From [Mycobacterium] manitobense (GTDB lineage: Bacteria; Actinomycetota; Actinomycetes; Mycobacteriales; Mycobacteriaceae): a stretch of DNA of 39,765 bases. The notes beneath the pieces are model-generated. The model was not told where the DNA came from. It searched no databases and worked only from the letters and a program-made list of their open reading frames with translations. The stretch spans positions 1 through 39,765 of the forward strand of contig NZ_JACKSJ010000219.1 of NCBI RefSeq assembly GCF_025821665.1, written 5' to 3'. Within the stretch, counting starts at the first letter, position 1. The number at the start of each line of letters is the position of its first letter. Made by a program: the position numbers and the translations under genes. Positions 7,995-15,552 of this stretch are shown here, piece after piece.

Positions 7995-9796
7995 GCCGCG
8001 GCCCCGTTGATGCCGTGCCGTTGCAGCCACAGTTCCAGCAGGCCGATCTGCCACAGCTCGTTGCCCCGCAGCGGCGTCAGCCTGCCGTTGGGGTCCGCCA
8101 GCAGCCGGTCGACGGCCTCCGGGCGGAACAGGCCGCGCTCCTTGGCCTCCGGTGCGTACAGCGCGTCGCGCACCAGGTCGAGGTAGGGGCCCTCCAGGTG
8201 GGTCAGCGCCGGCACGGGGAAGTAGCCCTTGGGCCGGTCGATGACGTCGGCCGGGATCACCTTGCGGGCCGCCTGCTTGAGCACACCCTTGCCGCCGTGG
8301 GCGATCTTGTACTCCGGCGGGCAGGTGGCGGCCAGCTCGACCAGCTCGTGGTCGAGGAACGGCACGCGGCCCTCCAGACCCCAGGCCATCGTCATGTTGT
8401 CCACCCGCTTGACCGGGTCGTCGACCAGCATGACGGTGGTGTCCAGGCGCAGTGCGCGGTCGACGCCCGACTGGGCGCCGGGCCGGCCGAAGTGCTCGGC
8501 GACGAACTGCAGGCTCGGGTCGCCGTCGGCGAAGAACCCGGGGGTGACCAGGCCGCCGACGCCTGCGGTGTCGCGATCGAAGAAGGCGCCGCGGTAGGTC
8601 TGCACCGAACCGTCGAGGGCGGCGGCCGCGGGGTCACCCATCGGCGGGTACCAGTGGTAGCCGGCGAACACCTCGTCGGCGCCCTGGCCGGACTGCACCA
8701 CCTTGACGTGCTTGGCCACCTCCTGGCTCAGCAGGTAGAACGCCACGCAGTCGTGGCTGACCATCGGTTCGCTCATCGCGCCGATCGCACCGTCGAGCGC
8801 GGGCAGCATGCGCTCGGTGCCGATGCGGATCTGGTGGTGGTCGGTGCCGAACCGTTCGGCGACGATGTCGGAGTACTTGAACTCGTCGCCGGCCACCCCG
8901 CCCACCGACTCGAATCCGATCGAGAACGTCTGCAGTCCGTGCTGGCCGGCCTCGGCGAGCAGCCCGACGATGAGGCTGGAGTCGACCCCGCCGGACAGCA
9001 GGCAGCCGACCGGCACGTCGGCCACCAGCCGGCGCTCGACGGCCAGCCGCAGCGACGCCAGGACGGCGTCCTCCCAGTCCTGTTCCGACCAGTCGGCGCG
9101 GTCGTCGCGGCGGCTGAAGTCGGGGGACCAGTAGGTGGTGGTGGTGCGGCGGCCATCCGGCTCGATCGCGATCAGCGACGCCGGCGGCACCTTCTTGACG
9201 CCCTGCAGGATGGTCAGCGGCGGCGGGACCACCGAGTGGAACGTGAGGTAGTGGTGCAGCGCGACCGGGTCGATGCGGGTGTCGACACCACCGCCGGCCA
9301 CCAGTGCGGGCAGCGACGAGGCGAACCGGATCCGGTGGGCGTCCTCGGTGATGTACAGCGGCTTGATGCCCAGCCGGTCACGGCCCAGCAGCACCCGACC
9401 GGACTCGCGCTCGACGATGGCGAACGCGAACATGCCCTTCAGGTGGTCGACGAACCGGTCACCCCAGCGGTGGTAGGCCTTCAGCATCACCTCGGTGTCG
9501 CTGGTGGAGAAGAACCGGTAGCCGTGGTCGGACAGTTCGCGGCGCAGCTCGGGGTAGTTGTAGATGCAGCCGTTCCAGGCGATCGCGAGGCCGAGGTCGG
9601 AGTCGACCATGGGCTGGCCGCCTGCCTCGGTGAGGTCGATGATCTTCAGGCGACGGTGTCCCAATGCGACCCTGCCCGCTGACCAGGCGCCCGCGCCGTC
9701 GGGACCGCGCGGCGACATCGCCTCGGCCATGGCCGACACGGCGGCAAGATCAGGGGTTCGGCCGTCGAGGCGTACCTCGCCGGTGGCTCCACACAC
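7991..9796 (-). CDS. N-acetylglutaminylglutamine amidotransferase (asparagine synthase family)
   Basis: Converts N-acetylglutaminylglutamine to its C-terminal amide, using glutamine as nitrogen donor and ATP. The 601-residue protein begins with an N-terminal nucleophile glutaminase whose Cys2 (M-C-G) is exposed after methionine removal, with AWNGCIYN (73-80) and STSDTEV (97-103) as further glutaminase landmarks. The synthase half has the PP-loop SGGVDSS (268-274) and later SGQGADEVFAGY. It could be an ordinary asparagine synthetase, but overlap with the GNAT/ATP-grasp gene makes the NAGGN assignment much likelier. The start is GTG 9796, 7 bases after a TAATGT hexamer. It is the first gene of a two-gene operon. 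Confidence 0.88.
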   Translation of the reverse strand: MCGATGEVRLDGRTPDLAAVSAMAEAMSPRGPDGAGAWSAGRVALGHRRLKIIDLTEAGGQPMVDSDLGLAIAWNGCIYNYPELRRELSDHGYRFFSTSDTEVMLKAYHRWGDRFVDHLKGMFAFAIVERESGRVLLGRDRLGIKPLYITEDAHRIRFASSLPALVAGGGVDTRIDPVALHHYLTFHSVVPPPLTILQGVKKVPPASLIAIEPDGRRTTTTYWSPDFSRRDDRADWSEQDWEDAVLASLRLAVERRLVADVPVGCLLSGGVDSSLIVGLLAEAGQHGLQTFSIGFESVGGVAGDEFKYSDIVAERFGTDHHQIRIGTERMLPALDGAIGAMSEPMVSHDCVAFYLLSQEVAKHVKVVQSGQGADEVFAGYHWYPPMGDPAAAALDGSVQTYRGAFFDRDTAGVGGLVTPGFFADGDPSLQFVAEHFGRPGAQSGVDRALRLDTTVMLVDDPVKRVDNMTMAWGLEGRVPFLDHELVELAATCPPEYKIAHGGKGVLKQAARKVIPADVIDRPKGYFPVPALTHLEGPYLDLVRDALYAPEAKERGLFRPEAVDRLLADPNGRLTPLRGNELWQIGLLELWLQRHGINGAAA

Positions 9797-9803
9797 GCAG
9801 GTG

Positions 9804-9809
9804 ACATTA
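9804..9809 (-). promoter_or_regulatory. -10 element for the NAGGN operon, probably leaderless
   Basis: On the minus strand TAATGT is followed by 7 bases and the GTG start at 9796. It lies in the 275-base divergent region shared with glnA (9797-10071), the largest gene-free gap in the window. Confidence 0.5.
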
Positions 9810-9923
9810 CCCGCAGGCCGAAAAAATTAACGGGTGAGCGATCTGTCGTGACCCAGATCGCATCAATCGGAGTGACCCTCGAGGATCTCGGCGCGACGGC
9901 GTTCGCCGCACGAGGAACAGGAT

Positions 9924-9940
9924 GCCAATGGTCTGTTGGC
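9924..9940. promoter_or_regulatory. Candidate operator upstream of the glnA operon
   Basis: GCCAA and TTGGC form a perfect 5-base inverted repeat across 7 bases, 132 bases before the glnA ATG and 128 bases upstream of the divergent amidotransferase start. FadR-type GntR proteins bind short inverted repeats, and such a gene ends this operon, but no binding is demonstrated. Confidence 0.3.
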
Positions 9941-10058
9941 CTACCTTTGGAAGTGACGTTCCTGTAAACATGCAGGCGTGTGAACGGTGGTAGTGCGCTT
10001 CAATGGTTGAATCTGCGCTTCGAGTCAGCGATTCTGAGCCAGCGACCGGATGTCCTTC

Positions 10059-10065
10059 AGGAAGG
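10059..10065 (+). promoter_or_regulatory. Shine-Dalgarno sequence that fixes the glnA start
   Basis: AGGAAGG lies 6 bases before ATG 10072. The upstream in-frame ATG 10003 has no such site, so the shorter protein is chosen. Confidence 0.7.
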
Positions 10066-10071
10066 TCCCAA

Positions 10072-11439
10072 ATGAGCCCGAACCCCGGCATGCTGTCCCA
10101 GGCCGAACTCGAGCAGTCCGTCGCCGACGGCGACATCGACACCGTGATCGTTGCGTTCTGCGACATGCAGGGCAGGCTCACCGGCAAGCGGCTGTCGGCG
10201 CGCCTGTTCGTCGAGGACGCCGCGGCCCACGGCGCCGAGTGCTGCAACTACCTGCTCGCCGTCGACGTCGACAACAACACCGTCGACGGCTACGCGATCT
10301 CCAGCTGGGAGACCGGCTACGGCGACATGGTGATGACGCCGGACTTCGCGACGCTGCGGCTGCTGCCCTGGCTGCCGGGCACCGCGCTGGTGATGGCCGA
10401 CCTCTCGTGGACCGACGGCACCCCGGTGATCCAGGCCCCGCGGTCCATCCTCAACGCGCAGATCGACCGGCTCGCCGACCGGGGACTGGTGCCTTACGCC
10501 GCGACCGAACTCGAGTTCATGGTGTTCGACACCGGGTTCCGTGACGCATGGGCGGCCGGCTACCGCAACCTGCGGCCGGCCACCGACTACAACATCGACT
10601 ACGCGATGCTCGCCTCGACGCGGATGGAGCCGCTGCTGCGCGACATCCGCCGCGGTATGGAGGGCGCCGGGATGTACTGCGAAGGCGTCAAGGGCGAGTG
10701 CAACCTCGGCCAGCAGGAGATCGGCTTCCGCTATGACCACGCCCGGACCACGTGTGACAACCACACGATCTACAAGAACGGCGCCAAGGAGATCGCGGAC
10801 CAGCACGGCAAGAGCCTGACGTTCATGGCGAAGTTCGACGAGCGCGAGGGCAACAGCTGTCACATCCACATCTCACTGCGCGGCCAGGACGGCGCGTCGG
10901 TGTTCGCCGACGACGGCGACCCGCTCGGCATGTCGCCGATGTTCCGCAGCTTCATCGCGGGCCAGCTGGCCACAATGCGTGAGCTGACGCTGTTCTTCGC
11001 ACCGAACATCAACTCCTACAAGCGGTTCGCGGAAGGCAGCTTCGCCCCGACCGCGATCGCATGGGGCATCGACAACCGCACCTGCCCGCTGCGCGTGGTC
11101 GGCCACGGCGCGGGCATGCGGATGGAGTGCCGGGCGCCAGGCGGCGACGTCAACCAGTACCTCGCGGTGGCGGCGCTGATCGCCGGCGGCCTGTACGGCA
11201 TCGAGAACGAGCTCGAACTGCCGGAACCGCTGGAGGGCAACGCCTACACCAGCGGGGCCGAGCGGCTGCCGACGACGCTGGCCGAGGCCGCCGCGCTGTT
11301 CGACGGCTCGAAGGTGGCGCGTGACGCGTTCGGCGACGAGGTGGTGGACCACTACCTCAACAACGCCCGCGTGGAACTCGACGCGTTCAACGCCGCGGTC
11401 ACCGACTGGGAGCGGGTGCGTGGTTTTGAACGGCTGTGA
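10072..11439 (+). CDS. glnA4: Glutamine synthetase-like gamma-glutamyl-amine ligase (GlnA4 type)
   Basis: A 455-residue type I glutamine-synthetase-fold enzyme, close in length to M. tuberculosis GlnA4 (457). Core motifs include ATELEFMVF (ATP/metal glutamates), the GECNLGQQEIGFRY segment, HIHISL, and NINSYKRF before the flexible loop region. GlnA4 and its PuuA-like relatives are thought to couple glutamate to amines rather than to ammonia. The gene context supports that: a PuuD-like amidase, an aldehyde dehydrogenase and an SDR follow in the same direction. The likely role is gamma-glutamylation of a polyamine or ethanolamine in catabolism; the substrate is not readable. The next gene's GTG overlaps this gene's 3' end by 20 bases. 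Confidence 0.92.
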   Translation: MSPNPGMLSQAELEQSVADGDIDTVIVAFCDMQGRLTGKRLSARLFVEDAAAHGAECCNYLLAVDVDNNTVDGYAISSWETGYGDMVMTPDFATLRLLPWLPGTALVMADLSWTDGTPVIQAPRSILNAQIDRLADRGLVPYAATELEFMVFDTGFRDAWAAGYRNLRPATDYNIDYAMLASTRMEPLLRDIRRGMEGAGMYCEGVKGECNLGQQEIGFRYDHARTTCDNHTIYKNGAKEIADQHGKSLTFMAKFDEREGNSCHIHISLRGQDGASVFADDGDPLGMSPMFRSFIAGQLATMRELTLFFAPNINSYKRFAEGSFAPTAIAWGIDNRTCPLRVVGHGAGMRMECRAPGGDVNQYLAVAALIAGGLYGIENELELPEPLEGNAYTSGAERLPTTLAEAAALFDGSKVARDAFGDEVVDHYLNNARVELDAFNAAVTDWERVRGFERL

Positions 11440-12214
11440 GAACGGTGCGGGCGCCGCGGCGCCGCCGATGATCGGCATGACCACCTACCTGCAGCAGGCA
11501 CAGACCGGGGTGTGGGACGTGCAGGCGAGTTTCCTGCCCGCCGTCTACTTCCAGGGCGTCAACCTCGCAGGCGGGGTGGTGGTCCTGCTGCCGCCGCAAC
11601 CCACCGACGCGGGCACCGCCGACCGCGTGCTCGACGGGCTGGACGGGCTGATCCTGACCGGCGGCAAGGACGTCGACCCCGCCCGCTACGGCCAGCGGCC
11701 CCATGCGCGCACCGACGAACCCGACCGTGTCCGCGACGGCTGGGAGTTCGCCCTCGTCGACGGCGCGTTGCGGCGCGATATGCCTGTGCTCGGCATCTGC
11801 CGCGGCGCCCAGGTGCTCAACGTCGCCCTCGGCGGAACCCTCATCCAGCACCTGCCCGATGTCATCGGCCACACCCATCACCAGAAGGGCAACGCGGTGT
11901 TCGGCACATCGGCCGTGTGGACCGAACCCGGCACCCGGCTGGCGGACCTGATCGGGAAGACCTCGGGCGCACAGTGTTACCACCACCAGGCCATCGACCG
12001 CCTCGGCGAAGGCCTGGTCGTCAGCGCCCGCGACGACGACGGGGTGATCGAGGCGGTGGAGCTGGACCGCGCCGCGCACCCCGGCACCTGGGTGGTGGCC
12101 GTGCAGTGGCATCCCGAGGAACGACTCGACGATCTGCGGTTGTTCGCCGGCGTGGTGGCCGCCGCGGCACGACACGCGAAGGAGAGGAACGTCCTTGAGC
12201 ACCAGCACCACTGA
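11420..12214 (+). CDS. Gamma-glutamyl-gamma-aminobutyrate hydrolase-like amidase (PuuD type, Rv2859c-like)
   Basis: A class I glutamine-amidotransferase-fold hydrolase that would cleave the gamma-glutamyl group from an oxidised intermediate, returning glutamate. The 264-residue protein has the triad C127 (GICRGAQ), H231 and E233 (WHPEE), and the LILTGGKDVDP oxyanion region. The GTG at 11420 is chosen because GGGAG lies about 7 bases upstream and the following residues lead into MIGMTTYLQQ; ATG 11468 is the alternative. It overlaps glnA by 20 bases and the aldehyde dehydrogenase by 20 bases, so the three are probably co-translated. Confidence 0.88.
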   Translation: MVLNGCENGAGAAAPPMIGMTTYLQQAQTGVWDVQASFLPAVYFQGVNLAGGVVVLLPPQPTDAGTADRVLDGLDGLILTGGKDVDPARYGQRPHARTDEPDRVRDGWEFALVDGALRRDMPVLGICRGAQVLNVALGGTLIQHLPDVIGHTHHQKGNAVFGTSAVWTEPGTRLADLIGKTSGAQCYHHQAIDRLGEGLVVSARDDDGVIEAVELDRAAHPGTWVVAVQWHPEERLDDLRLFAGVVAAAARHAKERNVLEHQHH

Positions 12215-13565
12215 CGTCATCAACCCGGCCACCGAAGAGGTGCTGCGCTCGGTGGAACTCCTCGACGTCGACGGTGTCGACGAGGCGGTCGCGCGGGCGG
12301 TCACCGCGCAGCGGGCGTGGGCCAGGCTGGCGCCGGCCGACCGGGCGGCGGCGCTGCGGTCGTTCGCCGCGGCGGTGGACGCCCACGTGCCGGAACTCGC
12401 CGCACTGGAGGTCGCCAACTCCGGGCACCCGGTCGGCAACGCCACCTGGGAGGCCGGCCACGTCCGCGACGTGCTGCAGTTCTACTCCGCGGCCCCGGAA
12501 CGCCTGTCCGGTAGGCAGATCCCCGTCGCAGGCGGACTCGACGTGACGTTCAACGAGCCGCTCGGCGTGGTCGGGGTGATCACGCCGTGGAACTTCCCGA
12601 TGACCATCGCGGCGTGGGGGTTCGCGCCGGCGCTGGCCGCGGGCAACGCCGTGGTGCTCAAACCGGCGGAGTGGACGCCGCTGACCTCCATCCGGCTCGG
12701 CGAGCTCGCGCTCGAGGCGGGCCTACCCGACGGCCTGTTCCAGGTGCTGCCCGGCAAGGGGTCGGTGGTGGGCGAGCGGTTCGTCACCCACCAGGACGTG
12801 CGCAAGATCGTCTTCACCGGCTCGACCGAGGTCGGCACCCGCGTGATGGCCGGCGCCGCCGCCCAGGTCAAACGCGTCACCCTGGAACTGGGCGGCAAGA
12901 GCGCCAACATCGTCTTCGACGACTGCGACCTGGAGAAGGCCGCGGCCACCGCGCCGTACGGGGTGTTCGACAACGCCGGCCAGGACTGCTGTGCACGTAG
13001 CCGGATCCTGGTGCAGCGCAACGTCTACGACCGATTCATGGAGCTGCTGGAGCCGGCTGTCAAGGGCCTGGTGGTCGGCGACCCCCGCGCCGAGGACACC
13101 GAGATGGGGCCGCTGGTGTCACGGGCGCACCGGGATTCGGTGGCGTCCTACGTGCCCGACGACGCGCCGGTGGCGTTCCGCGGCGCCGCACCGTCGGGAC
13201 CGGGCTGGTGGTTCCCGCCGACGGTGCTCACCCCGCAGCGGCAGGACCGCACGGTGCGCGAGGAGATCTTCGGGCCGGTGGTCACCGTGCTGCCCTTCGA
13301 CGACGAGGCCGACGCGATCACGCTGGCCAACGACACGCCCTACGGGCTGTCGGGATCGATCTGGACCGACAACCTGTCACGCGCGCTGCGGGTGTCGCGT
13401 GCGGTGGAATCGGGGAACCTGTCGGTGAACTCGCACTCCTCCGTGCGGTACACCACCCCGTTCGGCGGGTTCAAGCAGTCCGGGCTGGGCCGCGAGCTCG
13501 GACCGGATGCGCCGCTGTCGTTCACCGAGACCAAGAACGTCTTCATCGCCGTCGAAGAAGCCTGA
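12195..13565 (+). CDS. aldC: NAD(P)-dependent aldehyde dehydrogenase (AldC/PuuC-like)
   Basis: Oxidises an aldehyde to the carboxylic acid; in this operon the probable substrate is a gamma-glutamylamino-aldehyde. At 456 residues it is close to Rv2858c (AldC). Visible landmarks are TPWNFPM, the general base E231 (LELGGKS) and the catalytic C265 in NAGQDCC (a second cysteine follows at 266), then EEIFGPV and PFGGFKQSG. The start is a rare TTG at 12195, supported by the strong Shine-Dalgarno sequence GGAGAGGA (12181-12188) 6 bases upstream. It sits inside the end of the amidase gene. Confidence 0.94.
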   Translation: MSTSTTDVINPATEEVLRSVELLDVDGVDEAVARAVTAQRAWARLAPADRAAALRSFAAAVDAHVPELAALEVANSGHPVGNATWEAGHVRDVLQFYSAAPERLSGRQIPVAGGLDVTFNEPLGVVGVITPWNFPMTIAAWGFAPALAAGNAVVLKPAEWTPLTSIRLGELALEAGLPDGLFQVLPGKGSVVGERFVTHQDVRKIVFTGSTEVGTRVMAGAAAQVKRVTLELGGKSANIVFDDCDLEKAAATAPYGVFDNAGQDCCARSRILVQRNVYDRFMELLEPAVKGLVVGDPRAEDTEMGPLVSRAHRDSVASYVPDDAPVAFRGAAPSGPGWWFPPTVLTPQRQDRTVREEIFGPVVTVLPFDDEADAITLANDTPYGLSGSIWTDNLSRALRVSRAVESGNLSVNSHSSVRYTTPFGGFKQSGLGRELGPDAPLSFTETKNVFIAVEEA

Positions 13566-13604
13566 CGAGACGAAGCCTGAATGCAAGCCGCAGAGGAGAA
13601 CTGA

Positions 13605-14378
13605 ATGGACCTGACCCAGCGACTGGCCGGCAAGGTCGCCGTGATCACCGGCGGTGCCAGCGGCATCGGGCTGGCAAGCGCCAGGCGGATGCGGGCCGAG
13701 GGCGCCACCATCGTGATCGGTGACATCGACCCGGCCGCCGGCAAGTCCGTCGCCGACGACCTGAACGGCACCTTCGTCGCCGTCGACGTCTCCGACCAGG
13801 TGGCGGTCGACGCGCTGTTCGACACCGCCGCCGAGACGCACGGCTCGGTGGACATCGCGTTCAACAACGCCGGGATCAGCCCGCCCGAGGACGACCTGAT
13901 CGAGAACACCGGCATCGACGCGTGGCAGCGGGTGCAGGACATCAACCTCAAGTCGGTGTTCTTCTGCTGCAAGGCGGCGCTGCGCCACATGGTCCCCGCG
14001 CAGAAGGGGTCGATCATCAACACCGCGTCATTCGTGGCGGTGATGGGGTCGGCGACGTCGCAGATCTCCTACACCGCATCCAAGGGCGGTGTGCTGGCCA
14101 TCTCCCGGGAGCTCGGTGTGCAGTACGCCCGCCAGGGCATCCGGGTCAACGCTCTGTGCCCTGGCCCGGTGAACACCCCGCTGCTGCAGGAGCTCTTCGC
14201 CAAAGACCCCGAGCGGGCGGCGCGGCGGCTGGTGCACGTGCCCGTGGGGCGGTTCGCCGAGCCGGAGGAACTCGCCGCGGCGGTGGCGTTCCTGGCCAGT
14301 GACGACGCCTCGTTCATCACCGCGTCGAGCTTCCTGGTCGACGGCGGCATCAGCGGCCACTACGTCACTCCGCTGTAA
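13605..14378 (+). CDS. Short-chain dehydrogenase/reductase (Rv2857c-like)
   Basis: A 257-residue classical SDR using NAD(P). The nucleotide-binding motif TGGASGIG is at residues 15-22, NNAG at 87-90, and the catalytic S142, Y156 and K160 (YxxxK) are all present. An acidic residue, D40 in IGD at the end of beta strand 2, suggests preference for NAD over NADP. The start is well supported: AGAGGAGAA (13592-13600) lies 4 bases before ATG 13605. It follows the aldehyde dehydrogenase by 39 bases in the same operon and may interconvert an alcohol and aldehyde in the same amine pathway; the substrate is unknown. Confidence 0.92.
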   Translation: MDLTQRLAGKVAVITGGASGIGLASARRMRAEGATIVIGDIDPAAGKSVADDLNGTFVAVDVSDQVAVDALFDTAAETHGSVDIAFNNAGISPPEDDLIENTGIDAWQRVQDINLKSVFFCCKAALRHMVPAQKGSIINTASFVAVMGSATSQISYTASKGGVLAISRELGVQYARQGIRVNALCPGPVNTPLLQELFAKDPERAARRLVHVPVGRFAEPEELAAAVAFLASDDASFITASSFLVDGGISGHYVTPL

Positions 14379-14388
14379 GCCGGCTGCG

Positions 14389-15120
14389 ATGACCGCCGAC
14401 CCGGACGTGCCGATCTCCCCGGAAGCGGGCGATGCCCTACTGCGGCCGGTGCGCATGGGAAACGCGTTCGAGGACACCGTCGGACGGCTGCTGCAGACGA
14501 TCCGGCTCGGGGTGGTCGCACCGGGGGAGTCGCTGCCACCCGAGCGTGAACTAGCGGCGCGGCTCGGGGTCAGCCGCGACACCGTGCGCGAGGCGATCCG
14601 GTCGCTGGCCGATGCGGGCTATCTGGTGGCGCGTCGCGGTCGCTACGGCGGCACGTTCCTCGCCGACGAGCTGCCCCGGCACACCGGCGAGCAGGCCGGC
14701 GTCAGCCGGGCCGAGATCGACGACGCGCTGCGGCTGCGGGAGATCCTCGAGGTGGGCGCCGCGCGGATGGCGGCACAGCGCACGCTGACCGCCGCCGAGC
14801 GGGAAGGATTGTGGTCGCGGCTGGCCGACGTGCGCGCCGCGTCGCCCGACGACTACCGGCGGCTCGACTCGCGGCTGCACCTGGCGATCGCCGAGGCGGC
14901 CGGCTCGCCGTCACTGGTGCCGCTGGTGGCCGAGAACCGGATGCGGGTCAACGCGATGCTGGACGGGATCCCGCTGCTGGCCCGCAACATCGCCCACTCC
15001 GACGAACAGCACGAGGCCGTCGTGATCGCGATTCTGGCCGGGGACGCCGACGGCGCGGCCACCGCCATGCGCGTCCACGTCGCCGGTTCGGCGACGCTGC
15101 TGCACGGCTTCCTCGACTGA
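14389..15120 (+). CDS. GntR-family transcription regulator (FadR subfamily, FCD domain)
   Basis: A 243-residue regulator. The N-terminal winged helix (about residues 24-90) contains LPPERELAARLGVSRDTVREAIRSL, the typical GntR recognition helix. The C-terminal FCD ligand domain shows the acidic/histidine metal-site pattern DSRLH, then DEQH, then MRVH. FCD regulators bind small carboxylates or amino-acid-like ligands. Lying 10 bases after the SDR, it most likely controls the glnA4-amidase-aldehyde dehydrogenase-SDR operon and itself. The start at ATG 14389 lacks a clear Shine-Dalgarno sequence; coupling to the upstream gene is likely. Confidence 0.9.
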   Translation: MTADPDVPISPEAGDALLRPVRMGNAFEDTVGRLLQTIRLGVVAPGESLPPERELAARLGVSRDTVREAIRSLADAGYLVARRGRYGGTFLADELPRHTGEQAGVSRAEIDDALRLREILEVGAARMAAQRTLTAAEREGLWSRLADVRAASPDDYRRLDSRLHLAIAEAAGSPSLVPLVAENRMRVNAMLDGIPLLARNIAHSDEQHEAVVIAILAGDADGAATAMRVHVAGSATLLHGFLD

Positions 15121-15153
15121 CGCCGGCGGGCCTCCCCAGAACCCGTCGGGCGC

Positions 15154-15159
15154 TACATT
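15154..15159 (+). promoter_or_regulatory. -10 element for the ArsR-family gene, probably leaderless
   Basis: TACATT is followed by 7 bases and then GTG 15167. This favours GTG 15167 over the TTG at 15158, which overlaps the hexamer. Confidence 0.5.
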
Positions 15160-15166
15160 GAGAGCT

Positions 15167-15496
15167 GTGATCCGAGCCGGCGAGCACGTGCACGTCGAGC
15201 GGGCGACGTCGGCGCTGGCCGACGTCGACACCGCCGGCTGGACGCAGCGCTTCGACCTGCTGTCCGATCCGAACCGGCTGGGCATCCTGCTCGGGCTGCA
15301 CCGGGCGCCCGGAATCTGCGTCAGCGACCTGGCGGCGGCCCTCGGCCGCTCGGAGAACGCGGTGTCGCAGGCGCTGCGGGTGCTGCGGGAACAGGGCTGG
15401 GTCAGCTCGACGCGGGTGGGCAGGTCGGTGAGCTACCGCCTCGAGGACCAGACGGTGCACGACCTGCTGCACTGGATCGGCGCCCGGCACGACTGA
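15167..15496 (+). CDS. ArsR/SmtB-family winged-helix regulator
   Basis: A 109-residue repressor-type protein. The helix-turn-helix spans about residues 48-75 (VSDLAAALGRSENAVSQALRVLREQGWV), followed by the wing (RVGRSVSYRLED). Many family members release DNA when bound by Ni, Co, Zn or Cd. Possible metal ligands are the N-terminal HVH, the cysteine in GICVSDL and the histidines of the last helix (TVHDLLHWIGARHD). They do not line up exactly with the known NmtR or KmtR alpha-5 sites, so the inducer is uncertain. It is worth noting that cobalt/nickel importer genes lie about 4 kb downstream. The gene stands between the GntR gene and a large regulator. Confidence 0.88.
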   Translation: MIRAGEHVHVERATSALADVDTAGWTQRFDLLSDPNRLGILLGLHRAPGICVSDLAAALGRSENAVSQALRVLREQGWVSSTRVGRSVSYRLEDQTVHDLLHWIGARHD

Positions 15497-15552
15497 CCGG
15501 CTCCGCGTGTTTCGCGGGCACGCGACCGCCCCGTGGTGGACGCTGTACCCCG

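Noticed and set aside
6309..8186. A 625-codon open frame on the plus strand
   Set aside because: Antisense to the NAGGN synthetase, whose GNAT and ATP-grasp motifs are unmistakable. No recognisable domain in the antisense frame.
7976..9682. A 568-codon open frame on the plus strand
   Set aside because: Antisense shadow of the amidotransferase; repetitive V/G/D/H/R composition and no motif.
10003..10071. An N-terminal extension of GlnA from ATG 10003
   Set aside because: The strong Shine-Dalgarno at 10059-10065 belongs to ATG 10072, and the extra residues do not look like glutamine synthetase sequence.
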